64,000 nucleotides of DNA from Sphingomonas sp. PAMC26645. GTDB lineage: Bacteria; Pseudomonadota; Alphaproteobacteria; Sphingomonadales; Sphingomonadaceae. Made by a program: the position numbers and the translations under genes. Under the pieces are notes generated by a model. That model was not told the origin of the DNA, did no database searches, and saw only the letters and a list, made by a program, of their open reading frames with translations. Shown here piece by piece: positions 34,188 to 43,096 of the stretch. The stretch covers positions 3,509,001-3,573,000 of the forward strand of contig NZ_CP039249.1 in the NCBI RefSeq assembly GCF_004795835.1, in the 5' to 3' direction. The stretch's first letter is position 1, and the number at the start of each line of letters is the position of its first letter.

Positions 34188-35620
34188 GCTATTTCCCCCA
34201 TCAACTCTCTGACGTCGCTCAGCTTACCGGTCACCGCCGCCGCTGCCGCCATCGCGGGTGATACCAGATGCGTGCGCGCTCCGGGACCCTGTCTGCCGAC
34301 GAAATTACGGTTCGACGTGGAAGCGCAACGCTCCCCCGCAGGGACTTTGTCCGGGTTCATCGCGAGGCACATCGAACAGCCCGGCTCGCGCCATTCGAAG
34401 CCCGCGGTGATGAAGATACGGTCGAGCCCCTCGGCTTCGGCCTGGCGCTTCACCAAGCCCGAGCCGGGGACGACCAGCGCGCGGACGCCGGTGGCGACAT
34501 GGCGACCGTCGGCGATCGCCGCGGCGGCGCGGAGGTCCTCAATGCGGCTGTTGGTGCAGCTGCCGATGAAGACGTGCTGGATCGGCACGTCGCGCATCGC
34601 GGTGCCGGCGGTGAGGCCCATGTAATCGAGCGACTTCTGGGCGGCAGCCTGCTTGGCGGGATCAGCAAAGCTCGATGGTTCGGGGACGAATCCAGTGATC
34701 GGCACGACGTCCTCGGGGCTGGTGCCCCAGGTGAGGCCGGGGGCGATATCGGCGGCGTCGAGCGTGACGGACTTGTCGTAAGCCGCGCCGGGGTCGGTTG
34801 CGAGACTACGCCACCACGCGACAGCGCGGTCCCAGTTCTCGCCGGTGGGCGCCATCGGGCGGCCCTTCAGATACGCGAAGGTGGTGTCGTCGGGCGCGAT
34901 CAGGCCGGCACGCGCGCCCGCCTCGATCGACATGTTGGCGATCGTCAGGCGACCCTCGATCGACATCGCGCGGATCACGCTGCCGGTGAATTCGATGACG
35001 TGGCCGGTGCCCCCTGCCGCGCCGATCTTGCCGATGATCGCGAGGATGACGTCCTTGGGGCTGACGCCGAAACCGAGTTCACCGTCGACGCGGACTTCCA
35101 TCGTCTTGGCCTGCGACAACAGCAACGTCTGCGTGGCGAGGACATGCTCGACCTCGCTGGTGCCGATTCCGAACGCGAGCGCGCCGAGTGCGCCGTGCGC
35201 CGAGGTGTGGCTGTCGCCGCAGACCAGCGTGTTGCCGGGAAGCGTGAAGCCCTGTTCGGGGCCGACGACGTGGACGATGCCCTGCTCGGCGGCGGTCGCG
35301 TCGATATAATCGATCCCGAACTCGGACGTGTTGCGGCGGAGCGCATCTAGCTGCTGCGCGCTCTCAGGATCGGCGATCGGCAGGACGCGACCGGCGGCGT
35401 CTTTGCGCGCGGTGGTCGGCAAATTGTGATCGGGGACGGCGAGCGTCAGGTCGGGGCGACGGACTTTGCGGCCTGCCACGCGGAGGCCTTCGAAGGCCTG
35501 CGGACTGGTGACTTCGTGGACGAGGTGGCGGTCGATATAGATCAGGCAGGTGCCATCGTCGCGGCGTTCGACGACATGCGCCGCCCAGATCTTTTCGTAC
35601 AGCGTTTGCGGAGTGGCCAT
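34184..35620 (-). CDS. leuC: 3-isopropylmalate dehydratase large subunit
   Basis: 478 residues from the ATG at 35620. It carries the [4Fe-4S] cysteines of the aconitase superfamily in [13 protein letters not shown] and [15 protein letters not shown], and the [26 protein letters not shown] signature. The N-terminus [12 protein letters not shown] aligns with the family, which fixes the start; the longer reading adds 13 residues without support. No leucine-rich leader peptide or T-box was seen upstream. Confidence 0.96.
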   Translation of the reverse strand: MATPQTLYEKIWAAHVVERRDDGTCLIYIDRHLVHEVTSPQAFEGLRVAGRKVRRPDLTLAVPDHNLPTTARKDAAGRVLPIADPESAQQLDALRRNTSEFGIDYIDATAAEQGIVHVVGPEQGFTLPGNTLVCGDSHTSAHGALGALAFGIGTSEVEHVLATQTLLLSQAKTMEVRVDGELGFGVSPKDVILAIIGKIGAAGGTGHVIEFTGSVIRAMSIEGRLTIANMSIEAGARAGLIAPDDTTFAYLKGRPMAPTGENWDRAVAWWRSLATDPGAAYDKSVTLDAADIAPGLTWGTSPEDVVPITGFVPEPSSFADPAKQAAAQKSLDYMGLTAGTAMRDVPIQHVFIGSCTNSRIEDLRAAAAIADGRHVATGVRALVVPGSGLVKRQAEAEGLDRIFITAGFEWREPGCSMCLAMNPDKVPAGERCASTSNRNFVGRQGPGARTHLVSPAMAAAAAVTGKLSDVRELMGEIA

Positions 35621-35714
35621 GATGGAGCGCGCGGTAACCGAAAAGGGATGCTGCGCCAAGGTTGTATGTAATTTTCGGTCGTTCGGATGAGCGAGCGTTA
35701 GGCTAGAAGGTAGC

Positions 35715-35772
35715 TTGTTCTCCCGCGAAGGCGGGAGCCCAGTCTGTGTCCCCGCCTTCGCGGGGACACAAG
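35715..35772. repeat. Composite inverted repeat, family C
   Basis: Hairpin CTCCCGCGAAGGCGGGAG, then CCCAG and CTG with almost no spacer, then the facing hairpin CCCCGCCTTCGCGGGG. Between leuC and the hydrolase gene, both on minus. Other copies: 45869-45925, 50664-50720 and 52359-52414. Confidence 0.88.
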
Positions 35773-35777
35773 AGTGG

Positions 35778-36659
35778 TTACCGTGTGGGCATCGCCTTGT
35801 TCAGGAACGCGACGCTGTCGGCCAGCACCGGCGCCTTGCCGCGGAACGGTTTCGAGAGCGCCATCGCGACGTTCTCGTGGCTCAAACCGGGGTAGTCGAT
35901 GTGCGTCACCGGCGCCCCAAGCGCCTTCAGCCGCGCGGTGAGGTTGATCGCGTTGTGCGGTTTGACCTGCGTGTCGTCGCCGGCGGTGATCAGCAGCATC
36001 GGCGGGGCGTCCGGCCGCGCGAAGTGGATCGGCTGGGTCATCACCGGGTCGGCGGCGCCCTGCATCGCGTCGATCGCGCGCTTGGCGGTGAAGGGGTAGA
36101 AGTCGTACGGGCCGCACAGGCCGACCGCGGCCTTGATGATGTGGGGGTCGACGCCCTCCGCCTTCAGCCAGCGCTGGTCGAGCGTCAGCATCGCGACGGT
36201 GTAGGCGCCGGCGGAATGGCCGGCGACGCCGATCCGGTTCGGGTCGCCGCCGGCCTCGGCGATGTGGTCGCGGGTCCATTTCACCGCTTCGGCGCCGTCC
36301 TGGAGAAACGCAGGGAAACGGACGTCGGGCACTTTGCGGTAGTCGGGCATGACGACGACGTAGCCTGCCTTCGCATAGGCGCGCGCCGCGAACGCGTAGG
36401 CGCCGCGCGTGCCGTGGACCCAGCCGCCGCCGTACCAGAAGATCAGCACTGGCAACCCGGTCTTGGCACCGCCGGACGGGCGCCAGACGTCGAGCTTTTG
36501 CCCGTGCGTGCCGAACGGGACGCCCTCGCGGATGCGTGCTGTCCCGCGTCCGCCGCCCATGATGCCGTCGAGGACGCTGAGCGTGCTAGGTCCCGCGGTG
36601 AACGCCGTGCCTGCGATTAGGATCACGATCAGCGCTATGACGATCACAGCGCGGCGCAT
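35778..36659 (-). CDS. Alpha/beta hydrolase (carboxylesterase-like)
   Basis: 293 residues with an N-terminal hydrophobic leader ([17 protein letters not shown]). The oxyanion region is [10 protein letters not shown], the nucleophile elbow GHSAGAY, and the acid and histidine lie in TAGDDTQV and GLSHEN, so the triad appears complete. Likely a membrane-anchored or exported esterase; substrate unknown. Its ATG overlaps the GST stop (ATGA), the last link of a six-gene overlapping operon. Confidence 0.88.
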   Translation of the reverse strand: MRRAVIVIALIVILIAGTAFTAGPSTLSVLDGIMGGGRGTARIREGVPFGTHGQKLDVWRPSGGAKTGLPVLIFWYGGGWVHGTRGAYAFAARAYAKAGYVVVMPDYRKVPDVRFPAFLQDGAEAVKWTRDHIAEAGGDPNRIGVAGHSAGAYTVAMLTLDQRWLKAEGVDPHIIKAAVGLCGPYDFYPFTAKRAIDAMQGAADPVMTQPIHFARPDAPPMLLITAGDDTQVKPHNAINLTARLKALGAPVTHIDYPGLSHENVAMALSKPFRGKAPVLADSVAFLNKAMPTR

Positions 36660-37342
36660 CAGCGGCGGAAGTCCGCGGTGATGGACCCGCATGTTGCGAG
36701 GTCGGCCTCGTGGCTCTCCTCGCGCCATGTCTCGGCGAGCGCGGTCGCTTCCCATTCGCCCATCGCCGCGTGGGCGATGATCCGCTCGACCCAGGAGAGA
36801 CCTGCCGGACCGACGTCGATCCCGTAGGTCCGCACGCGGAACGCAACCGGCGCATAGAACGCATCGACCGCGGTGAAGTCGGCACCAGCGAGCCAAGGGC
36901 CGCCGAACCGGTCGAGTCCCTCGCTCCAGAGTTCGGCGATCCGCGCGACGTCGCGGTCGAGCGCGTCGCTGCCGGGGGCGGCATTCACGCGGACGCCGAC
37001 GTTCATCGTCCGCTCGTTGCGGAGCGCGGAGAACCCGCCATGCATCTCCGCCGTCGCGCAGATCGCCCACGCGCATGCCTCGGCGTCGACCGGCCAGACG
37101 CCATCGTGACGCTCAGCGAGGTAGAGGACGATGCCGAGCGAATCCCATATCGTCCGCGCGCCGTCGATCAGCACTGGCACCTGCCCGGTCGGTGAGAAGG
37201 CGCGGAAGGCTTCGTAATTGACGGGCGCTAGGAACGGCTCGATCTGGTCCTCGAAGTCGATGCCGAGCGCCTTCATCAGGACCCAAGGCCGCAGCGACCA
37301 GCTCGAGTAATTGCGGTTCGCGGTGACGAGGGTGTAGCGCAT
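36659..37342 (-). CDS. Glutathione S-transferase family protein
   Basis: 227 residues. The N-terminal thioredoxin-like domain contains NRNYSSWSLRPWVLMKALG and the cis-proline segment GQVPVLIDG, followed by the WDSLGIVLYLAE glutathione-binding turn; the helical C-terminal domain fits the GST fold. Serine residues near the N-terminus could activate the thiol. Overlaps its neighbours by one to four bases. Confidence 0.88.
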   Translation of the reverse strand: MRYTLVTANRNYSSWSLRPWVLMKALGIDFEDQIEPFLAPVNYEAFRAFSPTGQVPVLIDGARTIWDSLGIVLYLAERHDGVWPVDAEACAWAICATAEMHGGFSALRNERTMNVGVRVNAAPGSDALDRDVARIAELWSEGLDRFGGPWLAGADFTAVDAFYAPVAFRVRTYGIDVGPAGLSWVERIIAHAAMGEWEATALAETWREESHEADLATCGSITADFRR

Positions 37343-37977
37343 CAGGCGGTGTAGCGCGCGGTGGTCTTCGCGGCGATTTCATCCGCGGTGACGCCCGGCG
37401 ACATCTCGACCAGCTTGAACGGGCTGTCGTGATCGGCTCGCTGGAACAAGGCGAGGTCGGTGACGATCATGTCGACGACGTTCTTGCCGGTCAGCGGCAG
37501 CGTGCACGACGGGATGAACTTCGGCGTGCCGTCCTTGGCGGTGTGATCCATCACGACGATGATCTGCTTGACGCCCGCGACGAGGTCCATCGCGCCGCCC
37601 ATGCCCTTGATCATCTTGCCCGGGATCATCCAGTTGGCGATGTCGCCGCCTTCGCTGACCTCCATCGCCCCCAGCACGGTCAGATCGATATGGCCGCCGC
37701 GGATCATCGCGAAGCTGTCCGACGAGCTGAAATAGACCGACGAGGGGAGTTCGCTGATCGTCTGCTTGCCGGCGTTGATCAGGTCGGCGTCCTCTTCGCC
37801 CGCATAGGGGAACGGGCCGATCCCGAGCATGCCGTTCTCGGACTGGAGCGTGACGGTCATCCCCTCGGGGATGTTGTTCGCGACCAGCGTCGGGATGCCG
37901 ATGCCGAGATTGACGTAATAGCCGTCCTTCAGTTCCTGCGCCGCGCGCGCGGCCATCTGGTTACGGTCCCAGGGCAT
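37342..37977 (-). CDS. scoB: 3-oxoacid CoA-transferase subunit B
   Basis: 211 residues. The catalytic glutamate is in [14 protein letters not shown], and [21 protein letters not shown] opens the subunit in the usual way. With subunit A it moves CoA between succinyl-CoA and acetoacetate or a similar 3-oxoacid. Unusually, its partner gene is two genes upstream instead of adjacent. Start and stop overlap the neighbours in ATGA. Confidence 0.94.
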   Translation of the reverse strand: MPWDRNQMAARAAQELKDGYYVNLGIGIPTLVANNIPEGMTVTLQSENGMLGIGPFPYAGEEDADLINAGKQTISELPSSVYFSSSDSFAMIRGGHIDLTVLGAMEVSEGGDIANWMIPGKMIKGMGGAMDLVAGVKQIIVVMDHTAKDGTPKFIPSCTLPLTGKNVVDMIVTDLALFQRADHDSPFKLVEMSPGVTADEIAAKTTARYTA

Positions 37978-38285
37978 CAGTGCATTCCTTCCTGGATGGT
38001 GGTGATGGTCGTGAATTGTTCGCGGAGCTCGGTACCGACGCCGTCGACGATCGCCTGCAACGCGGTATCCTCGTCGAGGCCCCAGGTGCCCGCATAGGCG
38101 CGCGCGGCGTGGCGGATCGTGTCGGCGAGGAGGTAGCCGAACACGGTCGGATCCTCGAGGATGCCCGCGTCGATCAGCACGTTGCTGCCGGCGCCGTTGG
38201 TGATCCAGATCCGCGCGACCTCGACCGATTCGCTGGTGAGTTGCGCGCCCTTGTCGAGCGCGATCGCGTTTGGGTGGTCGGCCAT
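37977..38285 (-). CDS. DUF5076-family protein
   Basis: 102 residues: a short mixed N-terminal strand region ([21 protein letters not shown]) followed by helices with [17 protein letters not shown] and a C-terminal helix. Function unknown. It is translationally coupled on both sides (ATGA), between the acid phosphatase and scoB, so it probably works in the same metabolic context or simply hitchhikes in the operon. Confidence 0.8.
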   Translation of the reverse strand: MADHPNAIALDKGAQLTSESVEVARIWITNGAGSNVLIDAGILEDPTVFGYLLADTIRHAARAYAGTWGLDEDTALQAIVDGVGTELREQFTTITTIQEGMH

Positions 38286-39220
38286 CAGCGTACGCCTCCT
38301 GTCGGGGCCCAGCGGACTGCTGGCGGGAATACCTCGTCGCGGTTGCCTTTCAGCGCGGTGCCGTAGACGGGGTTGGGCAGGACGAACCACCCTGCCCCCC
38401 ATCTGGCCGCGATCGCGGGCGACTGGACCACGGCGCGACGCGCGGCGGGGGTTTGGCCGGCGTTGAACAGGTCGCTGAAGTCGCCGAGCTGGTCGCCGCC
38501 CATCGCGACGACGCAGTATTTTGCGGCGATCGTCGCGCGGCGACCGTCCTTCTTCGAGCCCGTCGCGTCGTCGCTGGCGAGGAACAGCGTTTCGCCGTGG
38601 CGCGCGGGGCCGAGACCGGCGGCTTCGATCGCCGCCTCAGTCTGTACGGCGTTGGCGGCGGAGCGGTTGGTGTTGAAGATCACCGTGACGCCCATTGCGC
38701 GGAGCTGCGTGAGTGCGGCGAGCGCACCCGGGACGGGGGCGACCTGCTTGACGCCGGTGCGCTCCCAGTCCTGCCAGCGGGGATCGGACCATGCTTGACC
38801 GGAGGACGCGTCGTATTCGAAGCCGAGGTTCAGGAGGATGGTTTCGTCGACGTCGAAGACCGCGGCTTTGGGCTTGGTGCCGCAGGTGGTCCAAGTAGGT
38901 GCGGCGAGCGAGGCTCCTTGCGTGAGGACGACGGAGGTTGGCGTGCGTTGCGCGCGGACGTAGCCGACGAGCGCGTTCCAAGCCTGGATGCTGGCCGCTG
39001 CGGCTTCGCCCGAGGCGTAGAGATACTGCATGCCGGCGGGGACGCCGTCGACGGTTACGGGTGCAGACACAATCGGCGTGGCTGCGATCGACGTCGGCGC
39101 AGACACGCTGACGCAGCCTTGAAGCGCCAGTGCCCCTGCGAACGCAGGGGTCCAGGATACCACCCGCAGCGCGCGCGATCCTGGGCTCCTGCGTGCGCAG
39201 GAGAACCGAGGGTGGTTCAC
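38285..39220 (-). CDS. HAD-family acid phosphatase lipoprotein, leader formed from a repeat
   Basis: 311 residues. The catalytic motif [10 protein letters not shown], the FNTNR motif and GDQLGDF identify an acid phosphatase of the class B/e(P4) HAD type. A lipobox LALQGC at about residues 31-36 implies outer-membrane or periplasmic anchoring. The start is a GTG overlapping the scoA stop (GTGA). Residues 6-30, including most of the hydrophobic leader ([11 protein letters not shown]), are encoded by a composite inverted repeat at 39133-39203, so the repeat appears to have been inserted in frame and kept a working signal peptide. Confidence 0.85.
   Translation of the reverse strand: MNHPRFSCARRSPGSRALRVVSWTPAFAGALALQGCVSVSAPTSIAATPIVSAPVTVDGVPAGMQYLYASGEAAAASIQAWNALVGYVRAQRTPTSVVLTQGASLAAPTWTTCGTKPKAAVFDVDETILLNLGFEYDASSGQAWSDPRWQDWERTGVKQVAPVPGALAALTQLRAMGVTVIFNTNRSAANAVQTEAAIEAAGLGPARHGETLFLASDDATGSKKDGRRATIAAKYCVVAMGGDQLGDFSDLFNAGQTPAARRAVVQSPAIAARWGAGWFVLPNPVYGTALKGNRDEVFPPAVRWAPTGGVR
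39133..39203. repeat. Composite inverted repeat inside the acid phosphatase gene
   Basis: Hairpin CCCCTGCGAACGCAGGGG (39133-39150), arm TCCAGGAT, about 20-base spacer, arm ATCCTGGG, hairpin CTCCTGCGTGCGCAGGAG (39186-39203). The architecture is that of families A-C but this copy is within coding sequence. Confidence 0.85.
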
Positions 39221-39927
39221 GCGGAAACCCGCTCGCGGACGGTGCGGAATTCGATCTGCTTGTCATACGGCGCGCCGACGATCATGCGTTTCACGTAGAT
39301 CCCCGGCAGGTGAATCGTGTCGGGATCGAGGCTCCCGACGGGGACGATCTCCTCGACCTCGGCGACGCAGATTTTCCCTGCGGTCGCCATCGGCTGGTTG
39401 AAGTTGCGCGCGGTCTTGCGGAAGATGAGGTTGCCGCTCTCGTCCGCCTTCCAGCCCTTGATGATCGCGAGATCGGCGCGGATGCCGCGTTCGAGGATGT
39501 AGTCCTGGCCGTCGAAGACCTTGACCTCCTTGCCCTCGGCGACCTGCGTGCCGACGCCGGTCTTGGTGTAGAAGCCGGGGATGCCCGCTCCCCCTGCCCG
39601 GCAGCGTTCGGCGAGCGTGCCCTGCGGACAGAACTCGACCTCGAGTTCGCCGCTGAGATATTGCCGCTCGAATTCCTTGTTCTCGCCGACATAGGACGAG
39701 ATCATCTTCTTCACCTGGCGCGAGCGGAGCAGCTTGCCGAGGCCCTGCCCATCGATCCCGGCATTGTTGCTGGCGATCGTCAGGTCCTTCACCCCAGACG
39801 CCTCGATCGCGTCGATCAGGCGTTCTGGGATGCCGCAGAGCCCGAACCCGCCCGCGCAGATCGTCATGCCGTCGAACAGCACGCCTTCCAGCGCCGCCGC
39901 CGCGTCGGTGTAGAGCTTGTTCGCCAT
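39217..39927 (-). CDS. scoA: 3-oxoacid CoA-transferase subunit A
   Basis: 236 residues with the CoA-binding signature [14 protein letters not shown] and the conserved SNNAGID and [15 protein letters not shown] segments. It pairs with subunit B to use ketone bodies or related 3-oxoacids. It is the first gene of a six-gene operon in which each gene overlaps the next. The promoter must lie in 39928-40010 next to a repeat element. Confidence 0.95.
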   Translation of the reverse strand: MANKLYTDAAAALEGVLFDGMTICAGGFGLCGIPERLIDAIEASGVKDLTIASNNAGIDGQGLGKLLRSRQVKKMISSYVGENKEFERQYLSGELEVEFCPQGTLAERCRAGGAGIPGFYTKTGVGTQVAEGKEVKVFDGQDYILERGIRADLAIIKGWKADESGNLIFRKTARNFNQPMATAGKICVAEVEEIVPVGSLDPDTIHLPGIYVKRMIVGAPYDKQIEFRTVRERVSA

Positions 39928-40014
39928 GCATCCTCCTATGGTCTTTCGCCTCGCATAAGGCGCTGGCGGTCGGTCGGCAACGTACGTCGAGCGACATTGG
40001 CGCCGAGGCCATCA

Positions 40015-40138
40015 ATCCTCCCCCGCTAGGGGGAGGTGTCGCCGAAGGTGACGGAGGGGGAGGGCACGGAACAGACGTTTCCCTTTCCTCCCCCTCCGTC
40101 TGGCAAGTGCCAGCCACCTCCCCCTGGCGGGGGAGGAT
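40015..40138. repeat. Composite inverted repeat, CCTCCCCC type
   Basis: Outer hairpins ATCCTCCCCC-GCTA-GGGGGAGG and CCTCCCC-CTGGC-GGGGGAGGAT with an inner complementary pair ACGGAGGGGGAGG and CCTCCCCCTCCGT. It fills most of the gap between scoA and the SMP-30 gene, both on minus. Confidence 0.85.
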
Positions 40139-40147
40139 ACGCTAGTT

Positions 40148-41047
40148 TCAATACGCCAGCTTCAACCCCGGCCGCTTCCACCGCGTCTTCACCAGCCGGC
40201 CGCTGCCCGAGCAGGTGATGTAGGCATCCATCATGTCCGCCCCGCCCCAGCAGATGTTCGTGGTGAACACATCGTCGGTCGCGACGAACTCGACCAGTTC
40301 CCCCGCCGGCGAGATCATGCTGATCCCGCATTCGCCGATCGTCGCGACGCAGATGTTGCCGCATGCCTCGACGCCGAGCGAGTCGAAGAACTTGTAGCCG
40401 GCGGGGCGGTAGAGCGGCGTGCCCGAGGCGCTGGCGACCTTGCCGGGCGCGACGATGTCGAACGCCATCAAGCGGCAGGTGAAGGTCTCCGTCGCGTAGA
40501 GCCGCGTGCCGTCGGGCGAGAGGCCGATGCCGTTGGGATTTTCGCTCGGGAAGATCACTTCTTCGAGCTGGGTCCCGTCGGCTTTCGCGTAGAAGATGCC
40601 GGTGATGTCGCGGGCGCGGGCGCGCGATTTGCCGTGGTCGGTGAACCAGAAGCCGCCATGCGAATCGAAGACGATGTCGTTGGGGCCTCGCAGCGAGCAG
40701 CCGAAATCGCCGTCCTTGTAGAGGATCTCGACCGCGCCGGTGGCGATGTCGATCCGCTCGATCCGCCCGCCCGAATAGTCGTCCGGCTGACCGTGCGGGG
40801 TGAGGAAGCCGTTCGCCTCGCGCCACGCGAAGCCGCCGTTGTTGCAGCAATAGAGCTTGCGGTCGGGGCCGATCGCTAGGCCATTGGGGCCGCCGCCGGG
40901 TTCGGCTACCGTCGTCTTCGTTCCGTCAGGGGCGATGCGCGTGATGCGGCCGGCCTCGATCTCGACGAGGATGACGCTGCCGTCGGGCATAGCGACGGGA
41001 CCTTCGGGGAAGCGCAAGCCACTGGCGACGGTGGTGAATTCGGTCAT
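40148..41047 (-). CDS. SMP-30/gluconolactonase-family protein
   Basis: 299 residues of a six-bladed beta-propeller. The first metal-ligand Glu is Glu15 in RFPEGPV; later GGPNGLAIGPDRKLY, DSHGGFWFTDHGKS and NGIGLSPDGTRLY contain the central Asn/Asp ligands. Family members hydrolyse sugar lactones. The start at 41047 has GGAGAGG five bases upstream, which favours it over a longer reading. Divergent from the ThDP enzyme gene, so the two may share control. Confidence 0.9.
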   Translation of the reverse strand: MTEFTTVASGLRFPEGPVAMPDGSVILVEIEAGRITRIAPDGTKTTVAEPGGGPNGLAIGPDRKLYCCNNGGFAWREANGFLTPHGQPDDYSGGRIERIDIATGAVEILYKDGDFGCSLRGPNDIVFDSHGGFWFTDHGKSRARARDITGIFYAKADGTQLEEVIFPSENPNGIGLSPDGTRLYATETFTCRLMAFDIVAPGKVASASGTPLYRPAGYKFFDSLGVEACGNICVATIGECGISMISPAGELVEFVATDDVFTTNICWGGADMMDAYITCSGSGRLVKTRWKRPGLKLAY

Positions 41048-41160
41048 GATCCTCTCCGGGCGAGTCGGGTTGGTCCCGACTTCGGCGCAAGCGTAGCCGC
41101 CTCTCACCGGTCGACGCGACATTTCTCGACTTCGCACGCGACCGGCGGCAGGATACGCAG

Positions 41161-42804
41161 ATGATCACACCACGCACCGGCGGCCGTATCCTGGTCGACC
41201 AACTCGTCGCACAGGGCTGCGACCGGATTTTCACCGTGCCGGGGGAGAGCTTCCTCGCCGTGCTCGACGCGCTCCACGATACGCCGGCGATCGATCTGGT
41301 CGTGTGTCGGCAGGAGGGCGGCGTCGGATTCATGGCGTGCGCGGACGGGGCGCTGACGCACCGGCCGGGCGTGGCGTTCGTGACCCGCGGGCCGGGCGCG
41401 ACCAACGCGTCGATCGGCGTACACGTCGCCACGCAGGACTCGCAGCCGATGATCCTGTTCGTGGGCGATATCGACCGCGGCACGCGCGACCGCGAGGCGT
41501 TCCAGGAGATCGATTTCCAGGCAATGTTTGCGCCGATCGCCAAATGGGCGGCACGGATCGACGATGCACGCCGGATCCCGGAATATGTCGCTCGCGCCTA
41601 TGCGACCGCGATGTCGGGGCGGCCTGGGCCGGTGGTGCTCGCGTTACCCGAGGACATGCTGCTCGATGTGGTCGACGCGGTCGATCGGCGGCGGGTCGAG
41701 CGGGTGGCGCAAGGCTGCGATGCCGATACGATGGACTTGCTGGCCGATCTGCTGACCACCGCCGAGCGGCCGGTGGCGATCGTTGGCGGGGCGGGTTGGG
41801 ATGTGGCGGCGTCGGGGGCGTTCTCGACCTGGGCGGATCGCAACGGCATTCCGGTCGCCGCGGCGTTTCGGCGGCAGGATGCCATTCCGAACGACTGTCC
41901 GGTGTGGGCGGGGAACCTGGGATATGGGCCTAGTCCGAAGCTGGTCGAGCGGGTGAAGGCGGCGGATCTGCTGCTGGTCGTCGGACCGCGGCTGGGGGAG
42001 GCAACGACCGATGGGTATGCGCTGATCACGCCGGATCATCCGGGGCAGCGGCTGATCCACGTCCACCCCGATCCCGACGAGTTGCACCGGGCGTACCGCG
42101 CGGATGTCGCGGTGTGTGCGGGGGTGGCGGAGTTTGCCGAGGCGTTGCTGGCGGTCGACTTGCCGCCGCGAACTGCTGGGCAGGAGGCGCACGCGGAGTG
42201 GCTCGATTGGTCGACGGCGGCTCCACGGAATCTGGTGATGGACCTCGGGCCGTGTGTCGCAGCGATGCGCGAGCGGCTGCCAGCGGATGCCATTATATGC
42301 AACGGCGCGGGAAATTACTCGGGGTGGTGGCATCGGTACTGGGCGTATGCCGGGCCGGGGACGCAGCTTGCGCCGACTGCTGGGGCTATGGGATATGGCG
42401 TGCCGGCTGCGGTAGCGGCGTCATTGCGGCATCCGGAGCGGACGGTCGTGGCGCTCGCAGGCGACGGGTGTTTCCTGATGAACGGGCAGGAATTGGCGAC
42501 GGCGGTGGCGCACGGGGCGGATATGCTGGTGATCGTCGTGGACAATGGCGGGTACGGGACGATCCGGATGCATCAGGAGCGCGAGTATCCGGGGCGGGTT
42601 TCGGGGACTGGGTTGCGCAATCCGGACTTTGCCGCGCTGGGGCGGGCTTATGGGTGTTGGGCGGAGACGGTCGAGCGGACTGAGGATTTTGCGGGGGCGT
42701 TGGGGCGGGCGATGTCTCGGTCTGGGGTGAGGTTGCTGCATGTGGTGACGGACATCGAGGCGATTACCGCTGGGACTACGCTGGCGAAGGTTCGCGGGGG
42801 CTGA
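41161..42804 (+). CDS. Thiamine-diphosphate-dependent enzyme, acetolactate synthase-like
   Basis: 547 residues with the three ThDP-enzyme domains. The cofactor-activating Glu is Glu52 in CRQEGGVGFMA, and the diphosphate motif is GDGCFLMNGQELATAV through DNGGYG near 432-468. FAD-site residues of true acetolactate synthase are not obvious and no regulatory subunit gene follows, so a decarboxylase or a catabolic synthase is as likely as IlvB. Codon third positions near the 3' end are unusually G-rich (many GGG codons) compared with the 5' half. Divergent from SMP-30. Confidence 0.9.
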   Translation: MITPRTGGRILVDQLVAQGCDRIFTVPGESFLAVLDALHDTPAIDLVVCRQEGGVGFMACADGALTHRPGVAFVTRGPGATNASIGVHVATQDSQPMILFVGDIDRGTRDREAFQEIDFQAMFAPIAKWAARIDDARRIPEYVARAYATAMSGRPGPVVLALPEDMLLDVVDAVDRRRVERVAQGCDADTMDLLADLLTTAERPVAIVGGAGWDVAASGAFSTWADRNGIPVAAAFRRQDAIPNDCPVWAGNLGYGPSPKLVERVKAADLLLVVGPRLGEATTDGYALITPDHPGQRLIHVHPDPDELHRAYRADVAVCAGVAEFAEALLAVDLPPRTAGQEAHAEWLDWSTAAPRNLVMDLGPCVAAMRERLPADAIICNGAGNYSGWWHRYWAYAGPGTQLAPTAGAMGYGVPAAVAASLRHPERTVVALAGDGCFLMNGQELATAVAHGADMLVIVVDNGGYGTIRMHQEREYPGRVSGTGLRNPDFAALGRAYGCWAETVERTEDFAGALGRAMSRSGVRLLHVVTDIEAITAGTTLAKVRGG

Positions 42805-42841
42805 GCCTCGTTTCCCGCTCGAACCACTCACTCAGTATTAG

Positions 42842-42945
42842 CACCACCCCGGCGGAGGCCGGGGCCCAATTGGGGGACGGTGGTAACTGAGCGTGGTGTT
42901 TCGTTACTTCAGACGTGCCAATTGGGCCCCAGCCTCCGCCGGGGT
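42842..42945. repeat. Composite inverted repeat, family B variant
   Basis: Left hairpin CCCCGGCGGAGGCCGGGG with CCCAATTGGG, right complement ending in CCTCCGCCGGGG. Spacer about 45 bases. Lies between the convergent ThDP and alaS genes. Confidence 0.88.
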
Positions 42946-42984
42946 CGAGGTGGTGGTAGCGGGTGACTTCATCAGCGCAGCCTG

Positions 42985-43061
42985 TTCCCCCGAGAAGGCC
43001 GGGGTCTAGGAGCCACGTACGCTGACGGTACCTAGCTGAGCCCCCGCGTCCGCGGGGGAAC
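42985..43061. repeat. Composite inverted repeat, diverged copy
   Basis: CCCCCGAGAAGGCCGGGG, arm TCTAGGAGCC, spacer with GTACGCTGACGGTAC, arm CTAGCTGAGC, hairpin CCCCCGCGTCCGCGGGGG. Same layout as families B and C but with different arm bases. It follows the family B copy directly. Confidence 0.8.
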
Positions 43062-43096
43062 ATTGCTTGGGGTTTAGCGTGCGACGTTGGCGAGTT

